Shown: positions 1 through 9,569, counted from the stretch's first letter. The stretch: 64,000 bases of DNA from Flavivirga abyssicola (GCF_030540775.2 NZ_CP141266.1:2343001-2407000); one strand, 5' to 3'. Numbers and translations are program-made. Notes: generated by a model from the sequence alone, not told the origin.

Positions 1-1
1 A

Positions 2-742
2 GGAGAAGGACAGCCATTTGTTATCCTTCATGGTTTTTTGGGAATGAGTGATAATTGGAAAACACTTGGTCGTCAATTTAGCGAACAGGGTTTTCAAGTT
101 CATTTAGTAGACCAACGTAATCACGGACGTAGTTTTTGGGATAATAATTTTAATTATGAAGTACTTGCTGAAGATTTAAAACAATATTGTGATTCTCATA
201 ATCTTACAGATATTATATTATTGGGACATTCTATGGGAGGTAAAACAGCTATGCTATTTGCGACACAGTATCCAGAAATAGTTTCGAAGCTAATTGTGGC
301 AGATATTTCTCCACGTTTTTATCCAGTTCATCACGATGCCATTTTAGAAGGGTTGGCTGCATTAGACTTTGATACTATTAAGAGTCGAGGAGAGGCAGAT
401 AAATTGTTAAGTGATTATGTGTCTGATTTTGGAGCACGTCAATTTTTACTAAAAAATCTATATTGGGTTGAAAAAGGCAAATTAGGACTACGAGTAAATC
501 TGGACGTTTTAAAAGAAGAAGTTGGGGAGGTAGGCGAAGCATTACCAAGTCATGCTAAATTTGAAAAAGAGACTTTGTTTTTACGTGGAGACAGATCGGA
601 ATATATTGGTGTAGAGGATGAAAGGATTATTTCGAATCATTTTACCAAAGTTAAAATTGCTACTATTTCTAATTCGGGGCACTGGTTGCATGCCGAAAAC
701 CCTAAAGACTTTTTTGAAGCCGTTGTGCAGTTTATTGGGTGA
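2..742 (+). CDS. alpha/beta-fold hydrolase (YbfF-like esterase), 5' end missing
   Basis: The reading frame is open from the first bases of the window, so the gene starts upstream; 246 residues are visible. Residues HGFLG at nt 29-43 form the usual oxyanion-hole segment. GHSMGG around nt 222-239 holds the nucleophile Ser. A late GHWLH segment (about nt 679-693) supplies the catalytic His, and an acid candidate lies in the LRGDRSEYI segment. The size and motif spacing match the small cytosolic esterase/hydrolase group that includes YbfF. The substrate cannot be read from the sequence. It is upstream of the holin-like gene on the same strand with a gap of 125 bp. Confidence 0.85.
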   Translation, partial: GEGQPFVILHGFLGMSDNWKTLGRQFSEQGFQVHLVDQRNHGRSFWDNNFNYEVLAEDLKQYCDSHNLTDIILLGHSMGGKTAMLFATQYPEIVSKLIVADISPRFYPVHHDAILEGLAALDFDTIKSRGEADKLLSDYVSDFGARQFLLKNLYWVEKGKLGLRVNLDVLKEEVGEVGEALPSHAKFEKETLFLRGDRSEYIGVEDERIISNHFTKVKIATISNSGHWLHAENPKDFFEAVVQFIG

Positions 743-776
743 TTTTTTTGTACATTTAGTTGGATTATAAAAAGCA

Positions 777-857
777 ATGAGAAGCATCATTAAAAAAATC
801 TCAACTGATATTGAAACATTTACTATGGGAATGACGTCTGATAAGTATAATAAATAA
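777..857 (+). CDS. possible 26-residue peptide
   Basis: A short frame starts with ATG and reads MRSIIKKISTD onward to TAA, filling the gap between the hydrolase and the holin-like gene. It is the only open frame of note in this gap. There is no recognisable domain and no clear ribosome binding site. It may be a chance frame or the remnant of a longer gene. Confidence 0.2.
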   Translation: MRSIIKKISTDIETFTMGMTSDKYNK

Positions 858-867
858 ATTTAAGCAG

Positions 868-1215
868 ATGAAACTCATAACAAAACTTCTCTTAAACGCT
901 ATAGCTGTATTTGTAATAGCACATTTTTTAAATGGGGTACATGTCGATGGTTATATAACAGCCATTATCGTAGCTGTTGTGTTGTCGGTGTTAAACCTGT
1001 TTGTCAAACCTGTTTTGGTGATTCTAACCTTACCAATAACCATAGTCACATTAGGTCTATTTTTATTAATAATTAATGCGTTAATTATTTTATTAGCGGA
1101 TAAATTAATAGGTGGTTTTTCTGTAAATAGTATTTGGATTGCTGTATTGTTTAGTATACTACTTTCTGTTTTGCAATCCATACTTCATTCACTTTTAAAA
1201 GACGATAAAAAATAG
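868..1215 (+). CDS. phage holin family IV membrane protein
   Basis: This 115-residue, very hydrophobic protein has about four predicted membrane segments (near residues 5-25, 30-50, 55-78 and 88-110) with short polar loops. It matches the general form of the 'Mycobacterial 4 TMS phage holin, superfamily IV' family (PF04020), which is a common chromosomal gene in Bacteroidetes. Despite the name there is no phage context here, and its role is unknown. It probably sits in the inner membrane. The gene is followed by an inverted repeat at 1245-1275 that may end its transcript. Confidence 0.8.
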   Translation: MKLITKLLLNAIAVFVIAHFLNGVHVDGYITAIIVAVVLSVLNLFVKPVLVILTLPITIVTLGLFLLIINALIILLADKLIGGFSVNSIWIAVLFSILLSVLQSILHSLLKDDKK

Positions 1216-1238
1216 CTTTGAATCAAGCGGTTAAAAAC

Positions 1239-1275
1239 TTTGCTGGGATGTAAAAATGTTATATTTTTGCATCCC
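1239..1275 (+). promoter_or_regulatory. Bacteroidetes-type promoter for tig inside an inverted repeat
   Basis: TTTG at 1239-1242 and TATTTTTG at 1262-1269 are 19 bp apart, which fits the Bacteroidetes sigma-A consensus (TTTG, then TAnnTTTG). The distance to the tig ATG is about 87 bp. The same stretch is an inverted repeat, with arms at 1245-1257 and 1263-1275 that differ by one base. On RNA this could also be the hairpin ending the holin-like transcript, since a T-rich run follows. Whether it is a terminator, an operator or both is not decided by the sequence. Confidence 0.5.
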
Positions 1276-1356
1276 AATTTTGGTTACATAAATTTTAGTT
1301 TTTCAAAAGAAGACTTTATTGTTAAATGCCTGATATGAGGCTTTATATAATTTAAA

Positions 1357-2685
1357 ATGAATATTACAAGAGAAAACGTTGATGCATTAAATGCTGTTGT
1401 GAAAGTAGATATCGCTAAAGAAGACTATAGCGATAAAGTTGAAAAAATATTAACAGACTATCGTAAAACAGCAAATATTCCTGGTTTTAGAAAAGGGCAT
1501 GTGCCAATGGGGATGGTTAAAAAACAATACGGAAAAGCTGTTTTGGTAGATGAGGTTAATAAGCTATTGCAAGATGCTTTAAACAAATACCTTACTGAAG
1601 AAAAGTTAGATGTATTAGGTCAGCCATTACCAAAACCACAAGACGATATTAACTGGGATGCTGATGAATTTTCTTTTGAATTTGAATTAGGTTTAGCGCC
1701 AGATTTTGAAGTTAAATTAAAAGGGAAAAAAGCAATTACACAATATAATATTGTTGCTGATGATAAAATGATAGATGAGCAAATTGAACGTATTCAAAAA
1801 CAATACGGAAAATTAGTTTCTCAAGATGTTGTTGTGAAAGACAGTGAAATTACTGGAGTTTATAAAAATGAAGAAAAAGAAATTGAAAATACGGTTACTT
1901 TAACTTTAGATAAATTTAAAGGAAAAGCAACTGAAAAACAATTTATAGGTGCTAAAGTAAATGATGTTATTACACTAAAAACTAAAGGTCTTTATGACGA
2001 TGAGCATGAATTAATGCATGCTTTAAAATTAGAACATGATGAAGTACATGGTTTAGATATTGAAGTGAATTTCACAATTACAGAGATTAATGAACGTGAG
2101 TTAGCAGATTTAGATCAAGAGTTGTTTGACAAACTTTTTGGAAAAGATACTGTGACCACTGTTACCGAATTAAAAGCGAAGATAAAGGAAGATGCTGAAA
2201 AGCAATTTGTGCAGCAAGCAGATCAGAAGCTTTTAAATGATGTTACAGAATATTTAGTTGAAAATACTAAGTTCGATTTACCTGCCGAGTTTTTAACAAA
2301 GTGGATGCAAACCGCTGGAGAAAAGGAAATGGATGAAGTACAGGCAAGGGAAGAGTACGAAAAATCAGAAAAGAGTTTACGCTACCAATTAATTGAAGGA
2401 AAACTTATTGCTGATCATGATGTTCAAGTAACTATGGATGACATCAAGAATCATGCAAGAGAAATGATTAAGGGGCAAATGGCTCAATTTGGTCAAATGA
2501 ATCCTTCAGATAAAGAATTAGATGATATCGCTGCGCGAGTATTATCAAATCAAGATGAAGCACGCAGAATTTCAGAGCAATTAATTAGCCAAAAATTATT
2601 AGCAGTTTACAAAGAAAAAGCTAATATTAAGGTTAAAGAATTAAGTTACGAAAAGTTTGTTAAAGAAGTTTACGGCGACAAATAA
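1357..2685 (+). CDS. tig: trigger factor (ribosome-associated chaperone)
   Basis: A 442-residue protein, the usual length for trigger factor. It binds the ribosome at the exit tunnel and shields nascent chains in the cytoplasm. The N-terminal domain carries the ribosome-docking signature GFRKGHVP (about residues 43-50). The middle domain (about 150-245) sits where the FKBP-like PPIase domain lies but looks divergent, as is common in Bacteroidetes. The rest is the long helical C-terminal chaperone domain. The gene precedes clpP and clpX in the same direction, the classic tig-clpP-clpX order. A strong hairpin follows it, so it may be transcribed separately from clpP. Confidence 0.97.
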   Translation: MNITRENVDALNAVVKVDIAKEDYSDKVEKILTDYRKTANIPGFRKGHVPMGMVKKQYGKAVLVDEVNKLLQDALNKYLTEEKLDVLGQPLPKPQDDINWDADEFSFEFELGLAPDFEVKLKGKKAITQYNIVADDKMIDEQIERIQKQYGKLVSQDVVVKDSEITGVYKNEEKEIENTVTLTLDKFKGKATEKQFIGAKVNDVITLKTKGLYDDEHELMHALKLEHDEVHGLDIEVNFTITEINERELADLDQELFDKLFGKDTVTTVTELKAKIKEDAEKQFVQQADQKLLNDVTEYLVENTKFDLPAEFLTKWMQTAGEKEMDEVQAREEYEKSEKSLRYQLIEGKLIADHDVQVTMDDIKNHAREMIKGQMAQFGQMNPSDKELDDIAARVLSNQDEARRISEQLISQKLLAVYKEKANIKVKELSYEKFVKEVYGDK

Positions 2686-2711
2686 GTAAAGAATAATTCC
2701 TTATATTTAAG

Positions 2712-2741
2712 CGCTTAAATCTATAGATTTAAGCGTTTTTT
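2712..2741 (+). terminator. intrinsic terminator after tig
   Basis: A perfect 24-bp palindrome (arms of 12 bp, starting CGCTTAAATCTA) is directly followed by a run of six T. It lies 26 bp after the tig stop codon and before clpP, suggesting that tig and clpPX are at least partly separate transcripts. Confidence 0.8.
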
Positions 2742-2827
2742 ATTCAAAAAAAAGAATTTTTTAGAAAAGATTTTTTGCCATTTAAATGTAAATCAGGCAA
2801 TTAATCGAATTAAATATTAAAAAAATT

Positions 2828-3502
2828 ATGGATTACGCAAAAGAATTTGAAAAATTCGCGATAAAGGATCAAGGAATTAGTAGTACATATTACAATAAAA
2901 TTATGAGTAGTATGTATCCAACTAACTTAACACCTAATATTATTGAGGAACGACAAATGAACATCGCTATTTTTGATGTGTTTTCTCGTTTAATGATGGA
3001 CCGCATTATTTTTATGGGGACGGCCATTAACGATCAGGTAGCAAATATTATACAAGCACAATTGCTGTTTTTAGAAAGTGTTGATGCTTCAAAAGATATT
3101 CAAATTTATATTAATTCCCCAGGAGGAAGTGTTTATGCAGGTTTAGGAATTTATGATACCATGCAGTTTATAAAACCAGATGTAGCTACTATTTGTACAG
3201 GTATGGCGGCATCTATGGGGGCTGTATTGTTATGTGCTGGTGAGAAAGGAAAACGTAGTGGGTTAACACACTCAAGAGTTATGATACACCAGCCATTGGG
3301 AGGTGCGCAAGGTCAGGCTAGTGACATTGAAATAACCGCTAGAGAGATCCTGATATTAAAAGAAGAACTTTATAAAATTATCAGTAAGCATTCAGGACAA
3401 GATTACGACAAAGTATATGAAGATAGTGATCGAGATTATTGGATGAAAGCCGATAAAGCCAAGGAATATGGTATGATTGATGAGATTTTATCTCGTAATT
3501 AA
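2828..3502 (+). CDS. clpP: ATP-dependent Clp protease proteolytic subunit ClpP
   Basis: A 224-residue serine peptidase that forms the tetradecameric chamber of the ClpXP protease in the cytoplasm. The catalytic Ser129 lies in the GMAASMGA motif and His154 in MIHQPLGG; the acid residue follows in the later part. The N-terminal extension of about 25 residues ahead of the conserved core is typical for Bacteroidetes ClpP. It is followed by clpX after 76 bp, on the same strand, which is the conserved arrangement for the protease and its unfoldase partner. Confidence 0.97.
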   Translation: MDYAKEFEKFAIKDQGISSTYYNKIMSSMYPTNLTPNIIEERQMNIAIFDVFSRLMMDRIIFMGTAINDQVANIIQAQLLFLESVDASKDIQIYINSPGGSVYAGLGIYDTMQFIKPDVATICTGMAASMGAVLLCAGEKGKRSGLTHSRVMIHQPLGGAQGQASDIEITAREILILKEELYKIISKHSGQDYDKVYEDSDRDYWMKADKAKEYGMIDEILSRN

Positions 3503-3578
3503 ATAAAAAATTTGTAATTTTAGTTAATTGTTATTGAGGGATTTATAGTGATTTACACAAAAAAACAGATATAGATTA

Positions 3579-4811
3579 ATGGCAAAAGAAGAATTAGAAT
3601 GTTCGTTTTGCGGTAGAAAAAAACCAGAAACGAATTTGTTAATAGCAGGCTTAGATGCTCATATATGTGATAGATGTATAGAGCAAGCGCATGGTATTGT
3701 GATCGAAGAATCTAAGCAAAGTGATAGTAGTGATTTATCTGCTGAGTTAAAACTCCGTAAACCCCAACAAATTAAGGAATTTCTTGATGAGTATATCATT
3801 GGGCAAGGCATGACTAAAAAAGTAATGTCTGTGGCTGTGTATAACCATTATAAGCGTTTATTACAACCACCTACTAAGGATGATATAGAAATTCAGAAGA
3901 GTAATATTATCATGGTAGGGCAAACGGGTACAGGAAAAACCCTAATGGCAAAAACAATTGCCAGAATGTTAAACGTACCGTTAGCTATTGTTGATGCGAC
4001 TGTTTTAACAGAGGCAGGTTATGTTGGAGAAGATGTCGAGAGTATTTTAACACGCTTATTACAAGCTGCAGATTATAATTTAGAAAAAGCAGAAAAAGGT
4101 ATTGTTTTTATTGACGAGATTGATAAAATTGCTCGTAAAAGTGATAATCCTTCTATTACACGCGATGTTTCTGGAGAAGGTGTACAACAAGCCTTGTTAA
4201 AACTTCTAGAAGGTACTGTTGTTAATGTACCACCAAAAGGTGGACGTAAGCATCCAGATCAAAAATTTATAGAAGTAAACACTGAAAATATTTTATTCAT
4301 TGCAGGCGGTGCTTTTGATGGTATTGAACGTGTTATATCTAAACGCTTGAATATGCAAGCTGTAGGTTACAGTGCATCTATGTCTGATGAGGTTGTGGAT
4401 CAAGATCATTTACTGCAATATATTATTCCAAAAGACTTAAAAGATTTTGGATTAATTCCAGAGATTATTGGTCGTTTGCCAGTACTTACCTATATGGATC
4501 CGCTAGATGCTAAAACTTTAAGAGCGATTTTAACAGAGCCTAAGAATGCCATAATCAAACAATACAAGAAATTGTTTGCTATGGACGAAATTGACTTCGC
4601 TATAACAGACGGCGCTTTAGATTTTATTGTGAATAAAGCTATTGAGTACAAATTAGGAGCAAGAGGATTACGTTCTCTTTGTGAAGAGATATTAACAGAT
4701 GCGATGTTTGAATTACCTAGTAGTAATGAGAAGAAATTAAACGTAACTAAGGTATATGCCGAAGATAAATTAACGAAAACAACTTTAAAGAAACTAAAGG
4801 CGGTTTCATAA
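3579..4811 (+). CDS. clpX: ATP-dependent Clp protease ATP-binding subunit ClpX
   Basis: A 410-residue AAA+ unfoldase that recognises substrates and feeds them into ClpP. The N-terminal zinc-binding domain has two CxxC pairs (CSFC near residue 8 and CDRC near 30). Walker A is GQTGTGKT at residues 114-121, Walker B is IVFIDEID, and the pore loop is GYVG. The RKH loop is present as GRKHPDQ. A GARGLRS sensor-2 segment lies near the C-terminus. The length is normal. It is downstream of clpP and followed by a strong terminator. Confidence 0.97.
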   Translation: MAKEELECSFCGRKKPETNLLIAGLDAHICDRCIEQAHGIVIEESKQSDSSDLSAELKLRKPQQIKEFLDEYIIGQGMTKKVMSVAVYNHYKRLLQPPTKDDIEIQKSNIIMVGQTGTGKTLMAKTIARMLNVPLAIVDATVLTEAGYVGEDVESILTRLLQAADYNLEKAEKGIVFIDEIDKIARKSDNPSITRDVSGEGVQQALLKLLEGTVVNVPPKGGRKHPDQKFIEVNTENILFIAGGAFDGIERVISKRLNMQAVGYSASMSDEVVDQDHLLQYIIPKDLKDFGLIPEIIGRLPVLTYMDPLDAKTLRAILTEPKNAIIKQYKKLFAMDEIDFAITDGALDFIVNKAIEYKLGARGLRSLCEEILTDAMFELPSSNEKKLNVTKVYAEDKLTKTTLKKLKAVS

Positions 4812-4840
4812 AAATAAAGTAAAAACAGCACTATAAAAAA

Positions 4841-4866
4841 ACCACGCTATATAGCGTGGTTTTTTA
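4841..4866 (+). terminator. intrinsic terminator after clpX
   Basis: The 20-bp perfect palindrome at 4841-4860 (arm ACCACGCTAT) is followed by a T-rich run, and is preceded by six A, so it could work in both directions. It lies 30 bp after the clpX stop codon. Confidence 0.85.
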
Positions 4867-5067
4867 TTTTTATGGATGTTAATTAATAAAAGACATTATG
4901 GATAAATTTTCACAGTGTTTCTAAAAACTTTTTAAAAGTATACTTAATTAGATCATGCACAAAGGTTTTTTTTGCCTTTTAGATGATTAGACGAAATACT
5001 CGTTTAAAAACTTTAGCTGTTGTATTTAATCGGGATTAAAAGCGCATTGAGAAAGCCTTCGCCTTCG

Positions 5068-6669
5068 TTATTCTAAAATTACAAACTCCACACGTCTATT
5101 AGCCTGTAGGTTTTCTTTGGTACAACTATTTTTACAATCAATTTTTGGTTTGGTTTCACCATAACCTTTAGATTGTAATCTGTTTTTACTAATACCATTA
5201 TTTATTAAATAAGTTACTGCAGATGCGGCACGCTTTTTAGATAGGCTTAAGTTATAAGAATCCCTACCTTTGTTATCGGTGTGCGCATTAATAACTAATT
5301 TCATTTTAGGATGTTCCTTTAGCACTTTAACAACTTTGTTTAAAGAAATAAAAGATTCTTCTTTAACGCCCCATTTATTAAAATCGAAATAGATGTTTTC
5401 CAAAACAATTCTCATCTCGTTTTCAACTTTTGCTATTACAGGTTCAGTAGTGAGTAACTCTAAATCTCTAGTGTAAGACGTATTGTAACCTCTCGTAGCT
5501 TCAAATTTAAAATCACCATCTTTAAACCCGTCCTTTTGTGTTGTAATGCTATATGATTCAAAAGGAGTCACATTAAAGTTATAAGTGGCATTAGCTTTAG
5601 TTAGTTGCCTTGAAATTTCATGACCTTCTTCATCTTTTAAAATAACTAAGGCATTAGGAAGTTTTATCTTGGTTTCTAAGTCTAATACTTTGCCCTTTAT
5701 GGTTTGAATTATTTCATCATTAGTTGCCGTATATATGTCAAAACCACCTTTTCCATTTGGTCTATTTGAAGACACATACCCCTTGTTTTTTGCAGCTAGG
5801 AAATAAGCAACCTCATCATACTTCGAATTAATGGTATTACCCATATTTCTAGGAGCTTTATAGCCGTTACTTAAAATTTTACTCGTAAAAAGATCATAAC
5901 CGCCCATATTGTTATGTCCTTTTGAAGAGAAGTATAAATATTTAGAATCTATAGAAAGAGATGGATATTTTTCATCTGAAGGTGTATTAATAGAGCCTCC
6001 TAAATTTTCAGGAGTACTTAAAGTGCCATCCGCATTTATATTTGAAACATATAGATCGTAACCACCAATAGATTCCGGCATATTTGATGAGAAGTATAAT
6101 TTATCTCCTTTAGGGCTCATAAAAGGGTTTTCTATTGAAACATTTGCTTTGTTAATGCTCAACAGTTCTTCATTAATCCAATTGCCATGTGAGTCTTCCT
6201 CTAAAACAGCTTTATATAGTTTATACTCCATAGAATTTTCTTTAGAACTTCTAGTATAGTATACTGTTTTTTGATCTGGAGAGAATGTTAATTGATCTTC
6301 GCTATCTCTTGTGTTTAGTATTCTAGAAAACAAAAGCGGTAGGCTTAATGCCCCATTTTTATCAATATTTAAGCAAAATAAATCTTTATATGCTTCATTG
6401 GTATTAGGGTCTATTTTTGCTATACCACCAAGTTTTTTAGAAGATACCATGATAAGTTTGTTTCTAAAAAAACCAGAACCAATTTCGGAATATTTAGTGT
6501 TAACACCGGCATCTAAAAGTTCAAACTCAAATCCGTTAGCATCAATGGAGTTTGATGATAAACGTGAATTGTTAAAAGAAAAATCATTTGATGCTATTAA
6601 ATTGGAAGGTCCTTGACTAAGTAAAATATTTGAAACAAGGAAAATGAAAAAACATAATTTAGTTTTCAT
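5068..6669 (-). CDS. OmpA family protein with PD40 repeats
   Basis: A 533-residue secreted protein with an N-terminal signal peptide (MKTKLCFFIF onward, cleavage near residue 19). Residues of about 130-320 hold at least three PD40/WD40-like beta-propeller repeats of the form YFSSxxxxxxGGYDLY. A carboxypeptidase-regulatory-like beta-sandwich follows near 330-395. The C-terminal 110 residues are an OmpA domain that binds peptidoglycan, including the FDFNKW start and the NRRVEFVI end. This architecture is very common in Flavobacteriia, where such proteins are anchored to the cell wall and outer membrane. No partner gene (for example a PorP/SprF-like protein) is adjacent, so its specific role is unknown. 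Confidence 0.9.
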   Translation of the reverse strand: MKTKLCFFIFLVSNILLSQGPSNLIASNDFSFNNSRLSSNSIDANGFEFELLDAGVNTKYSEIGSGFFRNKLIMVSSKKLGGIAKIDPNTNEAYKDLFCLNIDKNGALSLPLLFSRILNTRDSEDQLTFSPDQKTVYYTRSSKENSMEYKLYKAVLEEDSHGNWINEELLSINKANVSIENPFMSPKGDKLYFSSNMPESIGGYDLYVSNINADGTLSTPENLGGSINTPSDEKYPSLSIDSKYLYFSSKGHNNMGGYDLFTSKILSNGYKAPRNMGNTINSKYDEVAYFLAAKNKGYVSSNRPNGKGGFDIYTATNDEIIQTIKGKVLDLETKIKLPNALVILKDEEGHEISRQLTKANATYNFNVTPFESYSITTQKDGFKDGDFKFEATRGYNTSYTRDLELLTTEPVIAKVENEMRIVLENIYFDFNKWGVKEESFISLNKVVKVLKEHPKMKLVINAHTDNKGRDSYNLSLSKKRAASAVTYLINNGISKNRLQSKGYGETKPKIDCKNSCTKENLQANRRVEFVILE

Positions 6670-7044
6670 CTTTAGAGGGATTAGAGAGATTAAAATTAGT
6701 TGGGTGATAAATGTAATCCTGAACCTTATTTTTTGAAAATTTCTTAGATGAATAGCTATTTAATTCGTTTACCAATTACTTTATTGAAGGTTCTAGTCAA
6801 AAAAAGATTTAAATTTAAGATTATGCTTAAATGATTTTAAATGTTATGGGTTGTAACTATTTGTGATTGAATTTGTTATAAATGAAGTCGAAATATTCGA
6901 AATTCATATCTTTTAGAAAAGGGAAAAGCTAATCTGATTTTTTGTGTACTAATAAAACCTTCTTATTTTAAATGTTTAATCGAAAAGAATTCCCTGAGGC
7001 TTTGCCTCGGGGTTTCCGTTGAATTTGTCATTCCCGTGGCAACG
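6670..7044. other. gene-free A+T-rich stretch with one hairpin and half of an extragenic palindrome
   Basis: No coding frame is supported here. A hairpin at 6992-7012 (arm CCCTGAGGC, loop TTT) lies near the right side. At 7028-7044 a GTCATTCC palindrome half is cut by the left end of the insertion sequence that follows. The promoter for the minus-strand OmpA gene should lie in the part near 6670-6760, but I do not see a confident match. Confidence 0.5.
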
Positions 7045-8323
7045 CACTACTGTCCGGAATAATATATTATATTGTTTTATTTGTATTATTTTCACTGATC
7101 TTATTAAGATTAGTTAAACCAAAAGACTTAATTTTCATGTATTCTCAAACATATTTCGGAGAGCTGTTATCATTATTGCCAAAGCAAAAATTCAGGAGCA
7201 TAGTAGAGCGTAATAAAACGGATAAATATTCAAAAGGATTTAAGACATGGGATCATCTGGTGGCTATGATCTATGCCCAATTAAGCAAGGCCAATAGTTT
7301 ACGGGAACTAGAGACCACTTTTAACTCATTTTCTAACAAACATTATCATTTAGGGGTAAAAAGGATAAAGAGGTCTACCTTGGGAGAGGCCAATCAAAAA
7401 AGGGACTCAAGAGTTTTTGAAGAATTGGCCAATTATCTTATATCACAGGTCCATCATGATAGTACTAAAGATTTAAAAGCGCTTTTATATCTATTGGATT
7501 CCTCACCAATACCATTGAGCAACCACCGCCATAAATGGGTTGATGAAATGAATCACCGGACCAAAGGGCTTAAAATTCATTTGTTATATAGCCCATTGAC
7601 CAAAACATTATCCCAATTAAGTATTACCAACAGTGATATTAATGATATCAATAAAGGTCAAGAGCTAAAAATAGAACCCAATGCTGTTTACGTTTTTGAT
7701 AAAGGCTACACCGATTACAACTGGTGGTATAAAATACATCGGCACAATAGCATTTTTATAACCCGATTTAAAAAAAATGCGTCACTCAAAGTGGTAGATA
7801 CCTTTCCTGTAGATTCAAAACAGGAAAGTAGAATAATGGCAGATGAGATCGTTTTGTTTAAAAATAAAACGCCACGCAAAGGAAAAAAGAATGAGTATAG
7901 GGAACCGTTAAGAAGAATTACCGTTAAAAGAGAAGATAAAGATACCCCATTGATAATAGCAACTAATGATTTAGAAAAACCTGCAGAGCAGATAGCCGAT
8001 CTATACAAGAAAAGATGGGATATTGAATTGTTTTTCAAATGGATAAAGCAAAATTTAAAGATAAAACGGTTTATAGGCACATCTGAAAATGCAGTGAAAA
8101 TACAGATCTATACAGCCATCATTACCTATACTTTGGCATTGATCTTGAAGAAAATGAAATCAGCTAAAGAACCTCTTTATTTATTTGTTGAAAAGCTCTG
8201 TTCTTTAATGTTTGTGCCTGTCAAAAACACAATGGACTATCAAAATAGAATTAGAAAACAACAACAAAATAAAGTTAAATATCAATATGCTATTTTTGAA
8301 TAAATTTATTCCGGACAGTAGTG
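7045..8323 (+). mobile_element. IS4-type insertion sequence, 1,279 bp, intact
   Basis: Perfect 18-bp terminal inverted repeats, CACTACTGTCCGGAATAA at 7045-7062 and its complement at 8306-8323, bound a single transposase gene. The flanks are GTCATTCC at 7028-7035 and GGAATGAC at 8334-8341, so the element sits inside a GTCATTCC...GGAATGAC extragenic palindrome. No target-site duplication is seen: the 10 bases on the left and right do not match. This suggests that the element moved by recombination with another copy, or that the flanks changed after insertion. Confidence 0.9.
7137..8303 (+). CDS. IS4 family transposase (DUF4372 plus DDE domain)
   Basis: The 388-residue protein begins with a DUF4372-like N-terminal part (about residues 1-75) and continues with a DDE transposase core. 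The catalytic residues are likely Asp in LYLLDSSPIPL, Asp in YVFDKGYTDYN and Glu in the RWDIELFFKWIKQ signature. The frame is complete from ATG to TAA and ends three bases before the right inverted repeat. Nothing in the reading frame suggests decay, so the element may still be active. Confidence 0.93.
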   Translation: MYSQTYFGELLSLLPKQKFRSIVERNKTDKYSKGFKTWDHLVAMIYAQLSKANSLRELETTFNSFSNKHYHLGVKRIKRSTLGEANQKRDSRVFEELANYLISQVHHDSTKDLKALLYLLDSSPIPLSNHRHKWVDEMNHRTKGLKIHLLYSPLTKTLSQLSITNSDINDINKGQELKIEPNAVYVFDKGYTDYNWWYKIHRHNSIFITRFKKNASLKVVDTFPVDSKQESRIMADEIVLFKNKTPRKGKKNEYREPLRRITVKREDKDTPLIIATNDLEKPAEQIADLYKKRWDIELFFKWIKQNLKIKRFIGTSENAVKIQIYTAIITYTLALILKKMKSAKEPLYLFVEKLCSLMFVPVKNTMDYQNRIRKQQQNKVKYQYAIFE

Positions 8324-8347
8324 TGCCTTCGCAGGAATGACAAAATA

Positions 8348-9526
8348 TTACTTCCAATACCTAATATCCTCATTATGCATAGCATCTAAAGATAGCTGAA
8401 CAGCTTTAGCGGTGTTTGCACCTGTAAACACATTCGAGATGGGTTGTTTGTTTTCCAAAATAGCATCTCTAAAATCTATTAGAGCTTGTTTACTTGGATT
8501 TAAGTGGGATACTTCAATTGGATATCCTTTCCCTTGCTGATGACTATTCCTAGTAGCGCCAGAAACCCCGTCAACGTCTGCTATTTCTTTTTTATATCCT
8601 TTTTCGTAATAGATCCAGGCTTCGGTATCACCTAATAGAATAGTGCCCTTATCGCCATGTATTTTTATCTGATAATTACCCAAAGCATTACTAGTTAAAC
8701 AAGTGAATTTTGCTTTTACACCACTAGGATACTCAAATAATAAGTGAATATTATCAAAAGTTTCTCTACCATCTTTCCAATAATCAATACCACCAGCACC
8801 CATGATCTTTTTAGGGTTTTCGCCTAGAACCCAGTTTATGAAATCAATTTGATGAGAGCAAAGTTCTGCAACTAACCCCCCAGAATATTCTCTATACATC
8901 CGCCAATTTATGGCACGCTCTAAAGAAGGATTTGGTACAGGTCTTCTCCAGTTACCATTTCTATTCCATTGGCATTCAAAAGAAACTATTTGTCCTATCT
9001 CGCCATTTTTTAGTAGATCTACTATATGCTTGTAGAGTCTAGAGCTATGATATTGATGACCTGTTTGAAAAATTGTTTTTGAATTTGAAACTTTATTTAC
9101 AAGGTTGTCGATACCAGTTAATCCTTTTGCCATAGTTTTTTCGCAATAGATATGTTTACCAGCATCTAAAGCATCAAGAGCGATTGCTGAATGTGTACTA
9201 AATGGCGTTGCTATTAATACAGCATCGATATCTTTATTGGCTAATAGGTTTTTATAACTTTTATAAGCCTCAACTTTGTTTGAGGCTCTGGAAATACCTT
9301 GTTCTAATCGAAAAGGTATTATATCGCAGACAGCAGAAACATGGATGCCTTCAATTTTATTTATTACAGAGGTAAGTCCACTACCTCTGTCTCCTGTACC
9401 AATAACCCCTATATTAATAGTATTATTAGCTCCGAATTTTTTTGTAATAGCTCCTAAGGTAGCAGTTCCAGCAATAATTCCTGCTGAAGCGATACCGCTT
9501 TTTGTGATGAACTCTCGTCTTTTCAT
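8348..9526 (-). CDS. Tat-exported Gfo/Idh/MocA family oxidoreductase
   Basis: The NAD(P)-binding Rossmann motif GVIGTGDRG lies near residue 40, and EKTMAKG takes the place of the family's EKP motif. The rest is the alpha/beta substrate-binding domain, for a total of 392 residues. The N-terminus (KRREFITK, then a Gly/Ala-rich hydrophobic stretch) is a twin-arginine signal, so the enzyme probably acts in the periplasm. A TTG lies three codons upstream, but ATG at 9526 gives the proper Tat start. The enzyme probably oxidises or reduces a keto-sugar. It is in one minus-strand run with another family member and a double DUF1080 protein, which together fit cleavage of 3-keto-glycosides. The substrate is inferred only from this context. 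Confidence 0.87.
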   Translation of the reverse strand: MKRREFITKSGIASAGIIAGTATLGAITKKFGANNTINIGVIGTGDRGSGLTSVINKIEGIHVSAVCDIIPFRLEQGISRASNKVEAYKSYKNLLANKDIDAVLIATPFSTHSAIALDALDAGKHIYCEKTMAKGLTGIDNLVNKVSNSKTIFQTGHQYHSSRLYKHIVDLLKNGEIGQIVSFECQWNRNGNWRRPVPNPSLERAINWRMYREYSGGLVAELCSHQIDFINWVLGENPKKIMGAGGIDYWKDGRETFDNIHLLFEYPSGVKAKFTCLTSNALGNYQIKIHGDKGTILLGDTEAWIYYEKGYKKEIADVDGVSGATRNSHQQGKGYPIEVSHLNPSKQALIDFRDAILENKQPISNVFTGANTAKAVQLSLDAMHNEDIRYWK

Positions 9527-9569
9527 TAATGACAACGTTTAATATTGCTATGGCTATGGTAGGGTGAAT

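Noticed and set aside
868-1215. Prophage marker because of the holin name
   Set aside because: No other phage gene is nearby, and this membrane protein family is a normal chromosomal gene in Bacteroidetes.
7037-8333. A 10-bp target duplication for the first IS (TGGCAACGCA versus TGCCTTCGCA)
   Set aside because: Only 7 of 10 bases agree and the left copy would overlap the perfect inverted repeat, so it is not a convincing duplication.
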